Source of the DNA: Chlorokybus atmophyticus
Taxonomy: Eukaryota > Streptophyta > Chlorokybophyceae > Chlorokybales > Chlorokybaceae
Assembly (NCBI GenBank): GCA_009103225.1
Contig: RHPI01001259.1
Location: forward strand, 23,983-87,982
Length of the DNA stretch: 64,000 bases
Reading direction: 5' to 3'
The position numbers and the translations under genes are program-made. Numbering within the stretch: the stretch's first letter is position 1; the number at the start of each line of letters is the position of its first letter. The notes beneath the pieces are model-generated. The model searched no databases. It was given only the letters and a program-made list of their open reading frames with translations, and was not told where the DNA came from. Positions 1-9,627 of this stretch are shown here, piece by piece.

Positions 1-183
1 ATGGTCATTACTCGTTGAGGCTGACTATTGGTCAGCTAGATTGAAATAACAAACTGTTAACCATTTAATTAGTACTAGTTGTTAGCGCTAGGGTTAATTG
101 ACACACACACGTGTCAACTCACTGTTCAGTCGCGGCCGTCACCTCAGCGGCGTCGCTAGCGGCGGCGCTGACGGCCGAAAGTT
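1..183 (+). repeat. Split direct repeat A1 (left end of DIRS element)
   Basis: Near-identical to 5724-5906, differing at only a few positions. Homology ends at the GGCCGAAAGTT shared by both copies. It contains a GC-rich block before the gag start at 211. Confidence 0.9.
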
Positions 184-210
184 CGGCTGAGAGTTTGGGG
201 AGAGGGGACA

Positions 211-1642
211 ATGCCGCCAAAGAGGCGGGCCGCGGCTGCTGGTGGGCAGGGCGGCCGGAAGAAAAAGGCCGCTCAAGCTACGCAGCCTGAGCAGGCCGCT
301 GGAGGTGAAGAAGCGGCCGACGAGGGGCCGACCAGCGAGGCCAGCCCAAGGCGTGCGCGCAAGGCTACGCAGGCTACGCAGGCTACGCAGCCTGCTGCGC
401 CGCTAGCTACACGGCCGCCGCCAACGTCACGCGCGGACAAAAGGCACGACGCTGTGACGCTGGCTCAGGGCGTAACGCTGGAAGGCGCTGCACAGCCTTC
501 AGCGCTCGCTGTGGAGCTGCCCAAGGTGCCACGGCTTCGGCGCAGCAGAGGGGAGACCTCCTCCTCTTCAGATGAGGAGGAGGAGGTGAACAAAAAGAAA
601 AGAGACAAGAAGAAGAACAAGAAGAGAAAGAAGAAGAAGGCGAAGACAATCACGTCATCCTCGTCTTCAACTTCCTCATCGTCATTCAGTTCTGATGAGG
701 ACAGCTCCGACTCTGGGGACAAACATACCAAGTACATCAAGCACACAGGCTTCATCAAGCCCATGTCCAGACAATCGGACGTATGCCTTGTGGGAAGAGT
801 ATCGCACGCGCAACCTCTCCACAGGCGTGAAGGGCTGCTTCGAGGCAATCGGTCGCGCCCTCTTCACAGGTCCTCCAGCTGCGCAGTTGGTGTCTTTTCT
901 GTATCAGATGCTGCTCACGCACGTGCACGGTAGTGTCGACTTTGCCACAGCCTTTGCGACCGGGGCACGGGGTATCATTAACGATGCCCGCATCGATCGC
1001 AAGCACAAGGAAGCCAAGGTCATCCGCCGCCTGACAAAGCTCGCCAACAGCTTCCAGGGCAAGGCAGCAATGCAGAAAGCCAAGACCTCCATTCCTCAGT
1101 AAGTCTACTGTTCATCTGAGAAGTTGGCTCATGAGAATGCACAATGTGTGCATGCAATCTGCGCAGCAGCTGCTCAACTATAATGGTGCAATGCGCGCCT
1201 GTTCATGGACATGCACAATGAGTGCATGCAGTCTGCTCGGCAGCTGCTCAACTATAATGGTGCAATGCGCGCCTGTTCATGAACATGCACAATGTGTGCA
1301 TGCAGTCTGCTCAGCAGCTGCTCAATTGTTATGGTGCAATGCGCGCCTGTTCAATAACTTGCACAATGTGCGCATACAGCATGCACGCCGGTTGAAGCCA
1401 GATATACATGGTGCTACGCGCGCCTATACGTCAATATGCACATTGAGTGCATAACATACACACATCACTTGCAGTGTCATGTCAATTGTGCAGTGCACGC
1501 CGCGTTGACGCAATTGTGCGCATGCAGGCGCTCTGTCACAGAAGAGGGGAACACCCAGTTCCTGCCACAGCGTGGTCGAGGTCGCGATTACGGCCGTGGC
1601 GGTCGCGGAGGTTATGGTCACGGAGGAGGCTACTATGCTTAG
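211..1642 (+). pseudogene. Gag-like ORF1 of the DIRS element, spliced, RGG-tailed, frameshifted
   Basis: Starts at ATG 211 just after repeat A1. The first ~190 residues are Ala/Lys/Arg-rich, with an acidic run (DEEEE), Lys-rich tracts and Ser/Asp-rich tracts, like a nucleic-acid-binding Gag. The reading then has to move from frame 1 to frame 2 near 755-785 to continue through the globular stretch up to residues KTSIPQ. That exon ends at a strong donor (GTAAGT at 1099). Splicing to the acceptor GCATGCAG ending at 1527 restores frame and adds an RGG-type tail (GRGRDYGRGGRGG) up to a TAG at 1640-1642. The same frame stays open past the TAG for about 25 codons to another possible donor near 1717, so the TAG may be a lost Gln codon. 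No zinc knuckle is seen. Confidence 0.65.
1099..1527 (+). other. Intron in gag carrying a 74-bp tandem repeat
   Basis: GTAAGT donor and GCATGCAG acceptor; removal joins two open exons in frame (Q-R-S-V at the junction). The intron body is largely a degenerate tandem repeat: the motif GCACAATG recurs at 1139, 1213, 1287 and 1361, a 74-bp period, with a weaker fifth unit near 1438. Confidence 0.7.
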
Positions 1643-1938
1643 CAGGCAGCACCCGCTCCACAGGATGTTGCCTACTATGTGCCTGTGCAAGAGCAGCCCC
1701 GCCTAGCCTTGCAGCAGTGAGTGGTGCCACTAGTCACGCGCGAGTAGCGCATAAGCAATGCATGTCTGAAGGTGGCCATGTGTATCATAGCAAGTGCGCA
1801 TGTATGCATGTACGTGCGCATATGCGCGTGTCTGTGTGTCTCGATGATGATGTATCATAATGTACATGACTCAGAGTGCAGCTCTTGACTGTCGTTACAA
1901 TACCTACAGGAATTACATGTCCAGTACATTGCAACTAG

Positions 1939-4304
1939 CTTCATGCTAAAGGTGCACCCTTGCACAGTATAACCGAGTTGCATGTGCGCAGATGTAGCAC
2001 ATATGACGAAGTTGTTGCTATTAGCGACATTGATGAGGATGATTGCATACAAGATGAGTGGGATCCTGCAATGCCAGCATTGGCAATAGACCCTTTGTCC
2101 CCACCAGAGGCATACATTGACGTCATTCCACAAGTGAAACGCACTGTTGAAGTCATACCTGCTGAACAACAATGCAGCGACATTCGCTCCGTATATGCGG
2201 AGCTGTCACAGGTGACAAATGGTTTGGAAGAATGTCCCACCTCAGCAATGCAATGGGCAGAGCAACTACGCGCAGACACTTTGGATGCGGACAACTTTGT
2301 GGCAGCTTCTTTGCAGCAGCGGATAACCGCTTGGGCCACCTGGTTGCAACTGACTATGCAAGGCAAGAAGAGCTTTGTGCTGGATTGGTTGCGTGACGGG
2401 TATCGCTTACAATGGGTAGGCACTCAAGCATCTGATACACGCAAGTGGGACGAAGTGCAAGCACTGTTGAAGGCCGAAGGCTTTGGAGATAATGATATTA
2501 CAGCCATGCTGTCACGCAATTCACCAACACCAGTTGTGTTTCGAAATCGCAAGTCCGCTTCCATACATGGCAGTTATGTTGTCAGTGAATTGGCCAATTT
2601 GGTGAAAACAGGAGCAATTTCTGTTGTTGATGCCAGTGATGTGGCAGTAGTCACTGGCATAGGTGTGGTGGAACAAGAAAAGCGTTTGAGGCTCTGAGAT
2701 ACATCAACCTCTTTTTGCGCCACATTCCCTTCAGCTATGAGCGGTTGCGCGATGTGTTGTTATACACCAAGCGTCATTTCTGGCAAGTTACCGCAGATCT
2801 CAAGTCAGGCTATCATCATGTGCCCATTCACAAAGACAGTAAGCCTTACTTGGCTCTGCGCTTTGCTGGGGTCACCTACAGGTGGAATGTACTGCCGTTT
2901 GGCCTGACTTAAGCCTGCTGGCTGTTTACAACCTTGATGTCGACTGTGTTCACGCCTTTGCGGGCAATGGGTTTTCCTTGCCTTGCTTATATTGACGACA
3001 TGCACTTCAGCCATTCCAATCGTTGGCATTTGTGTTGGCGCCGCGCGCCGCGTGGCCGCGTGCTGCGTCTTTTGAAGTTGCTTGGGATATTTGTCTCTGT
3101 GAAGAAAAGCCAATTGCGGCCAGAGCAAGTTGTGCAGTTGTTGGGTCCGCTGGTGGACACGGTCACTGGCTCGTTTGTCATACCCGCCAACAAGCTGGCT
3201 AAGATATTGCAGTTAATGAAGGACATCACGCACGCGCCTGTACTGACCAAGCGTTACTTCGCACGCATTGCTGGCAAACTCATTGCGTTGAAGCTCGCAT
3301 TTGCACCTGCAAGCATTTATGCTTGCCACCTGATGGGTCTGGCATTGGCAACAGATGCATGGGATGACAGCATCGGTGATTTGAGCGCCTTCAGACACTT
3401 TTGTGATTGGACTGCTGCGGGCTTGCAGACCTACAATGGCAATGCTTGGTGGAAGCCCCCTGTGCAGCTTGAGCTACATGTGGATGCATCCGGTACAATT
3501 GGTTGGGGGGCGACAGGACCTTGGCCTCGCATGGCAGGCAACTTCAAGCCTGAGCATATGACACTGCCTTCAGCGGTTAAGGAGGCACTAGCCTATGTGC
3601 AAGCATTTACCGAGGTTGCGCGCGCGTTTCATCTCCAGCACTGTACAGTGCGCATTATTGGCGATTGTCAACCAGCTATACAGATGTTGAACAAGCTGTC
3701 TGCATCAGACCCTCAAGTGCTGCAGGCCTTACATCAATTGTGGTCCTTGTGCTGGGAGCGTGACATAGCGCTGACATGTGTGTGGCGCTCTCGCGATGCA
3801 CTGCGCAATGCGGACGCATTGTCCAAGTTTGTGGATAGAGGGGACTGGTGTCTAACAGCAGATGCAACTGCGCATGTGCAGCAACATGTTGGACAACCGG
3901 CGTTGGATTGTTTTGCAGCCGATTGGAACAGCAAAACACCCGCTTATTTCAGCTACATACACATGCCTGGAAGTTTGGGAAATGCTCTAACTACAAACTG
4001 GCGTGACGTTCTTCAGCGCTTGGGTGGCGGCTTTGTTTGGTGTCACCCGCCATTGGCTCTCCTGAATGAAGCCATAGCATTATTGCAGTACTATCAGCTA
4101 CCAGCTATGGTGTTGGTGCCTGAATGGCACTCTGCTGTGTGGTGGCCAGTATTTCACAATTGGCAATTCAGTTATTTTGAGAGGTTGGGCTCAAAACCTG
4201 AGTGGTTTCAAAGGGGTGCGCGAGTACCCGCAAACAGCATCAACCCTGGACGCTACCCATACATTTGTGCTTTTGTGCATTGGGTAAGCATACCTCTCAT
4301 GTAA
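1939..4304 (+). pseudogene. Pol of the DIRS element: reverse transcriptase, RNase H, methyltransferase-like domain
   Basis: Replicates the element RNA and removes it from the hybrid. An N-terminal part (to 2697) is followed by RT motifs in another frame: FWQVTADLKSGYHHVPI, then LPFGLT and the catalytic YIDD near 2990. RNase H follows with its acidic set (HVDAS, the E of KEALAY, GDC, ADALSK). The C-terminal part (DCFAADWNS, WCHPPLALL, MVLVPEWHSAVWWP) matches the DNA-methyltransferase-like domain usual after RNase H in DIRS elements. Two lesions are visible: a frame change near 2660-2698 (frame 1 to frame 3) and an in-frame TAA at 2910-2912 inside the RT active region. The ORF opens after a stop at 1936-1938 with no convincing ATG. 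This copy should not make active RT unless recoding occurs. Confidence 0.85.
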
Positions 4305-5450
4305 ATAACGATGCATGATAACAGGACCTCTCCATGTGCCTTGAGCTTGTATTTCTTCCAGGGTGACACCGGCATGAAAGGCACTCTGTGCAGCACCACG
4401 CCGAAAGGAATGCAACCCCAGGTGCGGCCTATAAATGCCACATGCCTTGCAGCAACGCACGAAGGCATGATAAGCACAATTGCCTGACATGCAGTGTTCT
4501 TCCCATTTCGACCTATTCTTTGCAACAGGTCGGAATAAAGGACCAGCAGTGATGGCAAATGAGCTGTTGCGACAATATGTCAGATAGGCGTAGAGCACTT
4601 CAGAGAACTCCACAGGGAGACCACTGCTGCGCACTTGTATAGTAGGTGCACCTCCCGTGCTGTAATTTTTCAGATGTGGTAAAGTGGCCGCTAGCCCTGA
4701 GCTTGAATCAGCCGCTTGTATCTTGTGCATTTGTAAACGCGCACCTTCACCACCCCGTTGCCATGTGCACCACAGGTATATGCATAATGTGTAGTCGCGC
4801 CAGAGCACAGCCTTGTCATGTGTGATAGTAGATGGCTGAGGTATGGTAGACAGCTGTTGCTGGAAGTGGTAGATCAGCGTGCGCATATCATCCATCGGCA
4901 GTGGTACAGTAGCAATAGGTTGCACGCCTTGCCGAGCAGCAATCTTCGCATACCCTTGGCGAAACTCGCGCACGTCTATGGACAGAAGCGGGTTGCCCAC
5001 AGACCTGTCGCTGTCCCAAGGGCTGATGCGTCCCAGCAATCTGAAGGAGCATGTGAGATGGGAAATGACATTGTCCAGTGTCGTGCTAGCGATCATGCGA
5101 TGGCCATGGCGGTCAAGCCTGCGAGCTTTGCCAATGTGTGTGTCGGTCCAGTGCCCAGCAAGGTAGCTTGTGACAACTGCTGGGGTGACGTTGGCAACAG
5201 CAATACTCAGCTCAGGATGTTGCAGATAGTTGACAAACTCTTGCCACACGCGATCACGTTGATTGCGAGTCTCATCGCAGACAGCTTCACGGCTGATGCG
5301 CTCCACGTCTATCAGCGCTGCCGCAGCTCGCTCACGCAGATTACAACTGGTTATTGGTTGAGGACGAATTGCTGCGCGTGCGGTGCGTTGCACATCAGCG
5401 GTTTGCTGCAACCGCTGTGCAAAATCCATCTGCGGACACAGAGAAACCAT
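4191..5450 (-). CDS. Tyrosine recombinase of the DIRS element
   Basis: A 419-residue open frame running against gag and pol. It would cut and rejoin the circular cDNA into the genome. The phage-integrase catalytic set is present in order: Arg232 in QRGGEGARL, His347 and Arg350 in LHSFRRG, Trp373 in GTWRGP, and the nucleophile Tyr382 in MHRYLHE. The N-terminal ~200 residues look like a SAM-like core-binding domain but this was not checked. Its last ~38 codons overlap the end of pol on the opposite strand (4191-4304). Opposite-strand recombinases are, to my recollection, a trait of PAT/kangaroo elements rather than of DIRS1 proper. This is the only undamaged gene of the copy, so it may still be active. 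Confidence 0.9.
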   Translation of the reverse strand: MVSLCPQMDFAQRLQQTADVQRTARAAIRPQPITSCNLRERAAAALIDVERISREAVCDETRNQRDRVWQEFVNYLQHPELSIAVANVTPAVVTSYLAGHWTDTHIGKARRLDRHGHRMIASTTLDNVISHLTCSFRLLGRISPWDSDRSVGNPLLSIDVREFRQGYAKIAARQGVQPIATVPLPMDDMRTLIYHFQQQLSTIPQPSTITHDKAVLWRDYTLCIYLWCTWQRGGEGARLQMHKIQAADSSSGLAATLPHLKNYSTGGAPTIQVRSSGLPVEFSEVLYAYLTYCRNSSFAITAGPLFRPVAKNRSKWEEHCMSGNCAYHAFVRCCKACGIYRPHLGLHSFRRGAAQSAFHAGVTLEEIQAQGTWRGPVIMHRYLHERYAYPMHKSTNVWVASRVDAVCGYSRTPLKPLRF

Positions 5451-5559
5451 TACTCAACTACTAAACACAATGACCTTGACTATAACTTTGGCAAGAAACT
5501 ATACCAAGCTCTACACCTATAACCCTTACCTACTAATGTATGCTTGGGAGGGTGCGGTA

Positions 5560-5725
5560 GAATGTTTGATGCATCTACAGTTGTTCATCGTGTAAACCAC
5601 AACTATAACGATGAATGCGTTGCATCGTAGGGCTTAGGTGTTTTTGCCAAAGTTGGACTGTAGGTAGGATTGTTGTTTGCGACAAAAGGAATGTAAATCG
5701 CTCATCGTGTGCAAAGTAGTGTAAT
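5560..5725 (+). repeat. Split direct repeat B1
   Basis: About 166 bp repeated at 6141-6306 with three or so differences. It abuts A2 directly; the shared bases TAAT at the B1/A2 joint also end B2, which suggests the recombination core of the circular intermediate. Confidence 0.85.
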
Positions 5726-5906
5726 GGTCATTACTCGTTGAGGCTGACTATTGGTCAGCTAGATTGAAATAACAAACTGTTAGCCATTTAATTAGTACTA
5801 GTTGTTAGCGCTAGGGTTAATTGACACACACACGTGTCAACTTACTGTTCAATCGCGGCCGTCACCTCAGCGGCGTCGCTGGCGGCGGCGCTAACGGCCG
5901 AAAGTT
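5724..5906 (+). repeat. Split direct repeat A2
   Basis: Internal copy of the left-end repeat A1, starting with the same ATGGTCATTACTCG. Its position immediately after B1 defines the split-repeat architecture. Confidence 0.85.
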
Positions 5907-6140
5907 TGCCCTTCCCGCCCCACCCTGTTGCGCCGCTGCGCCAGACACATGCGCCCAGTCTCGATTGCGCTGGCCAGTGCGTACGCAATTGTTGATCAAA
6001 CTGAACTGATTGTGAATCCGAATGCGTTCATGACATGTAACGAAGATCCGGTTCATGCAAACAGCGTGTTTATCACCGTACGTTCGTGTCGTTACATCGA
6101 CGGTGATACGTGTCATTATCAACCACCGTCGGTACGTCCC

Positions 6141-6306
6141 GAATGTTTGATGCATCTACAGTTGTTCATCGTGTAAACCACATCTATAACGATGAATGCG
6201 TTGCATCGTAGGGCTTAGGTGTTCTTGCCAAAGTTGGACTGTAGGTAGGATTGTTGTTTGCGACAAAAGGAATGTAAATCGCTCATCGTGTGCAAAGTAG
6301 TATAAT
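6141..6306 (+). repeat. Split direct repeat B2 (right end of DIRS element)
   Basis: Second copy of B1. Homology to B1 stops after the bases TATAAT at 6301-6306, which marks the right end of the element. The following DNA is a different, GC-rich coding remnant. Confidence 0.85.
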
Positions 6307-6317
6307 CTCGTAACGGC

Positions 6318-6784
6318 CGGCGCGTTCCAGTACCTGGTGCCGCTCACGGGCACGGACTGGGCCCCTGTCCGGCGGGCAACAACCTGGTTTCCGGTGGCAC
6401 CGACGAGGACGGCACGGACCGAAAGGTGTGCGGTTTCGTCACAATGAAGGGGGAGACAATCTACGGCAAGTACAGGGACAACGACACCAAGTGTTATGGT
6501 GGCCTCAACCAGAAGGAAAAGACGAGCACCGAGCCGTTCCTCTTGACCGTGGGCGACAGGTACCAGTGGTCGGACACCAAGCCGGCCGCCGACAAGGCCG
6601 TCAAGCCGTGGCTCGGCACCACCACGGACACTACGATCTGCCGAGCGCCCAACCAGCAGACGGTGGGCATGTACGTGCCTGGCAAGTACGTGGACAACGT
6701 CTGCTATTAGTAATAGCCTATTACAGCTACAACGGCAAGGAGTACCCGTCGACCAGCGGGAACCAGTTTCTGGCAAAAAAGTAA
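6318..6784 (+). pseudogene. DM9 (DUF3421) repeat protein, broken
   Basis: Two DM9-type repeats can be read. The signs are short blocks TDWAP, VCGFVTMKGETIYGKY, a Cys-Tyr pair, ICRA, YVPGKYVDNVCY and YNGKEYP, fitting the DM9 pattern of a PGK-x(n)-CY-x-x-x-GKE core. DM9 proteins in animals are often mannose-binding or immune-linked; a role here is not known. The gene is broken twice: one base seems missing near 6376 (GACTGGGCCCCTG to the frame of GNNLVSGG), and about 14 bp are inserted at 6710-6723, bringing TAG and TAA into frame after VCY. The 5' part is absent, replaced by the retrotransposon. It ends at TAA 6782-6784. Confidence 0.6.
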
Positions 6785-7207
6785 ATACATCTCCCGCTAC
6801 CTGAGACCAATCTTGCGAGGTTAATTTTAGGCTAGGGTTTGGGCGGCGGCGGGGTTGGCGGCGGCGGCGGCGGAGGCGTCACTGGTAGGTACTATGGTCA
6901 CAATGCAAGGGGGTGGGAGTGCACGCTGAGACTTGCCTGCTTGTGTGCAGCATTGGTATCTTTTGAATCGGTATATATCCAGAGATCTTTTTAAGAGTTA
7001 TGCACATATCTGTTACTGCTTTAATTCAACATGGTAATTACTAAGTTTAACCGCTTATCATTAATCTTTGTGCAGTGCTGTGCGTGCAGTGCTGCACACC
7101 CTCACATTCGATTACTACTCTTCTTATTCCTTTTTTTTTAGCTACCTGCTGGACTGGACTGGACTTGATTGGACTGGACTGGACTGGCCTGGAAGTTTCT
7201 GAACGCA
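6785..7207. other. Noncoding spacer with GGC-rich and GGACT repeats
   Basis: No gene seen. It has a GGC-rich run at about 6842-6880 next to a TAGGGTTT box (6832-6839), a T-rich tract near 7130, and a short (TGGAC)n-type repeat at 7150-7195 just before the next ORF. Confidence 0.5.
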
Positions 7208-9048
7208 ATGGCTGACACGGACTCAACGTCGATCGCCGCAAGGCTCGCTGATGCCAGACAAGAGAAGCAACGATTGTTCGAACATTATCTGGCAGAGAAG
7301 GACACAACACGCGCCGACCAGCTACACGGAATGTGGCTAGCAGCGGATGCAGTAGTAAAGGAGCTTGACCGTGAGCTTGCCTGCTTTCGGGCACAAGAGA
7401 AAGAGAGCGAGAGAGCAGTAGAAGCAGCGGCGAGAGCGATAAAAGAAGAAGAGAGAGCGAGAAAGAGACAGAGAGAAGAACAAGATGACGTCCCAGATTA
7501 AACGGCACTCCTTCTCGCTACTATCCAGTGGCCCACGGTAACACCGGCATTCCAAGAGCTCCGCGATATGTTTCAGCGGGGTCCAGTATGCGCTGATGGC
7601 TCTCGATTTCGTCTGCCCGTTGAGAATCATTTCTTCAGAAAAAGTGTTTTGGCTAACCAGTCCCTCACCCAGCGTTTGGCACCAGTTCACGAGTCTAGTG
7701 CTTGGACCATGAGTCATCTGACTACAAGGGCACTAGAGCTATCAAGAGGATTCCAATCGGAGAGTTTTGTAGCCGGTAAGCATTGTGCAGTCTGTTCAGT
7801 ACACAAGTTTGTGTTTTTGCTTACTCGGCAAGTCGTGGCGTGTGGCGCAGGTTATGCTGATTCGCTATTCATGGACATGCTTCAACTTTTGTCAGAGAAT
7901 AACATTGCAAACGGCAGAGTCAGCATCAGACGCGATACCACTGAGCGTCTCTCACCTTGAAGCGGATGAGACCAGATTTTATGGCATTTGCGGGCGGGGC
8001 ACTGTTGGTCAAGGGCGAGGAGAAAGCAGATGCACGCGAATTGAGCATTGCCCAAAGTGAGCTGCAACTCAAGATGGCAAAGTGGAGTGATGCCTACCAT
8101 GACACGGTGAGATGTGTGCTTGCGGTGACTTATGCTCATCATAACTGCACGTAACATCATCTGCACTTTTTGCAGGTACAGTATTTGCTGTGCTATGCAG
8201 CTGCAGGCTCAGATTGGCAGACGTGTGCTCTTAAGCGTGGTGACATCAACATTCACGATGTAACCGAGATATCTGACATGACAACCCTCAATGGTAGGAT
8301 AAATGTGCTTTTGTCCGCCATGGTTGTTTATGGAATTATCCAATGCCAGATCAAGCAGGTACCCAAAGACTTCACTCCACTGGGCCACAAGTTGGAGCGC
8401 TCCCATGGCACGACTATTGAATACTTTGACAGCTTCATAGAGAAGCGCATCAGGGTCCAGAGCGGGTGCACTTACAGCCACTTGAGACAAGAGTTGCAAA
8501 AGTTGCGCAGGATGTTCACAGCGGTACGCGACTGTCCGTATGTAGTGCATGCCACGTCAGCCCCCGCTATTAAGAGCGGTTGTTACGTCGTGCACCTAGA
8601 GCCTGTTGGCAGCGCGCTCGACGGACCCGTTCAAGGTACCCGTGAAACGGTTGCAACAGCCATCAAGTGCATTCTCTGCGGCTTGCAAGCACTGCACCGG
8701 GAGCGTCGAGGGCATGGAGACTTGCGTTGGCAGAATGTCGCACTCTTGACTACGAGACAGTACTTCTTCCTTTTTGACATGGAGTTGTCGTTGAACTTGG
8801 ACCAGCCACCGCCCTATACGTTGCGACCGTCTGGATGGGATGGTGACACTGCTCTGGTTAACGGTCAGTACACCGCGGCTTCTGACCTATTCCAATTGGG
8901 TCGCATGCTACTGGAAGCATTGAGTGCCAATAGCATTGCTGATATGATGGCACATGCTTTAGCAGAGCAATTAATAGCTAAAGCGTTGTCTGTAGAAGAC
9001 GCGCAACTTCACGACTGGCTGTGCTTGGGCACGGACATAGTTTTGTAG
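7208..9048 (+). pseudogene. Crinkler/RHS-type effector: coiled coil, PD-(D/E)xK nuclease, kinase-like domain
   Basis: Exons 7208-7775, about 7850-8106 and 8176-9048 are joined by GTAAGC...GCAG and GTGAGA...TGCAG introns. The N-terminus (MADTDSTSIAARL) is a charged coiled coil. The middle holds a nuclease signature, RPDF followed by VKGEEK, i.e. PD-x(n)-ExK. The C-terminus is kinase-like: HGDLRWQNV in place of HRDLKxxN, FLFDMELS in place of DFG, then a YTAASDLFQLGRMLLE helix. Nuclease-plus-kinase is a known C-terminal pairing of CR (Crinkler-RHS) effectors, which act in conflict with other cells, hosts or nucleic-acid elements. Lesions: an in-frame TAA at 7500-7502 inside exon 1, and what looks like a 2-bp CT duplication near 7950 that shifts frame just before RPDF. 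It ends at TAG 9046-9048. Confidence 0.65.
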
Positions 9049-9627
9049 TGCTCAACAGCATTAACTGTTTTCCCGGAACTTCATTCTGTTCTGTGCATGG
9101 TTGATTCGTGTGCTGCATCGACGTAACCTAGGTGTGTGAGCCTTTTCTGAAAAAGTATGACGCTCACAACATGTGGTACGTTACATAATTAATCCAACCA
9201 ACTCAACAACTAAGAGCAGCCACCAGTATCCAGCACACCCTACTTTGCAAAGCACACTGGTTTACCACATTTCACCAATCAAGCCGCACACAAGGACACT
9301 ATCTCCCTCTTCTCCCCTGGACTCGGCAGCAACTCACTCATCTGAGCTTTCTTTTGTGCGCCTTATTTGTTGAAGCCACTGCTGCAGAGTGCTGCCGGCC
9401 ACTTGCGTTGACATCAGCAGTGTTGTTGTTCCTGGCATGAAACAATTGGTGTGACAAGGAGTACGTTGTTTGCAAGGAGGACAAGTTTGTTGAGGGCTGG
9501 CAATGCGCAGCTGACTGAACACAGCATGGCACAACATCCGATCGGCGATCTCTTGGTGATTGTGGTGTACACGTATGTGTGCTGATGGTTGCGTGTGCGC
9601 GCGAGTGCGTGTGTGTGCGTACGTGTC
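9049..9627. other. Spacer, possible extra 3' exon of the homeobox gene
   Basis: No independent gene seen. On the minus strand an open stretch of about 9334-9537 could be a further C-terminal exon of the homeobox gene, because the bases after the last homeodomain codon (TG|GTGAGA) could also act as a splice donor. Confidence 0.3.

Larger units (their letters stand above)
1..6306 (+). mobile_element. DIRS-order (kangaroo/PAT-like) retrotransposon with split direct repeats
   Basis: A YR-type retrotransposon, laid out as repeat A1 (1-183), gag, pol, a recombinase on the other strand, then B1 (5560-5725), A2 (5724-5906) and B2 (6141-6306). The A and B copies are nearly identical, and the order A1-ORFs-B1-A2-B2 is the split direct repeat plan known from PAT and Volvox kangaroo elements. 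Such elements are thought to integrate as circular DNA through a tyrosine recombinase, with no DDE integrase and no target duplication. A1 begins exactly at the window edge, so the true left end could lie a few bases outside. The 234 bp between A2 and B2 (5907-6140) shows no gene. The copy is decayed (frameshifts and in-frame stops in gag and pol) but the recombinase is open. Family assignment is firm; the subfamily rests on remembered architecture. Confidence 0.9.

Noticed and set aside
1131-1440. CRISPR-like array
   Set aside because: The 74-bp units are contiguous and degenerate without unique spacers, in a eukaryotic intron.
1131-1860. Plus-strand frames over the tandem repeat as separate small genes
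   Set aside because: They read the repeat units and intron; the same positions are explained by the gag intron.
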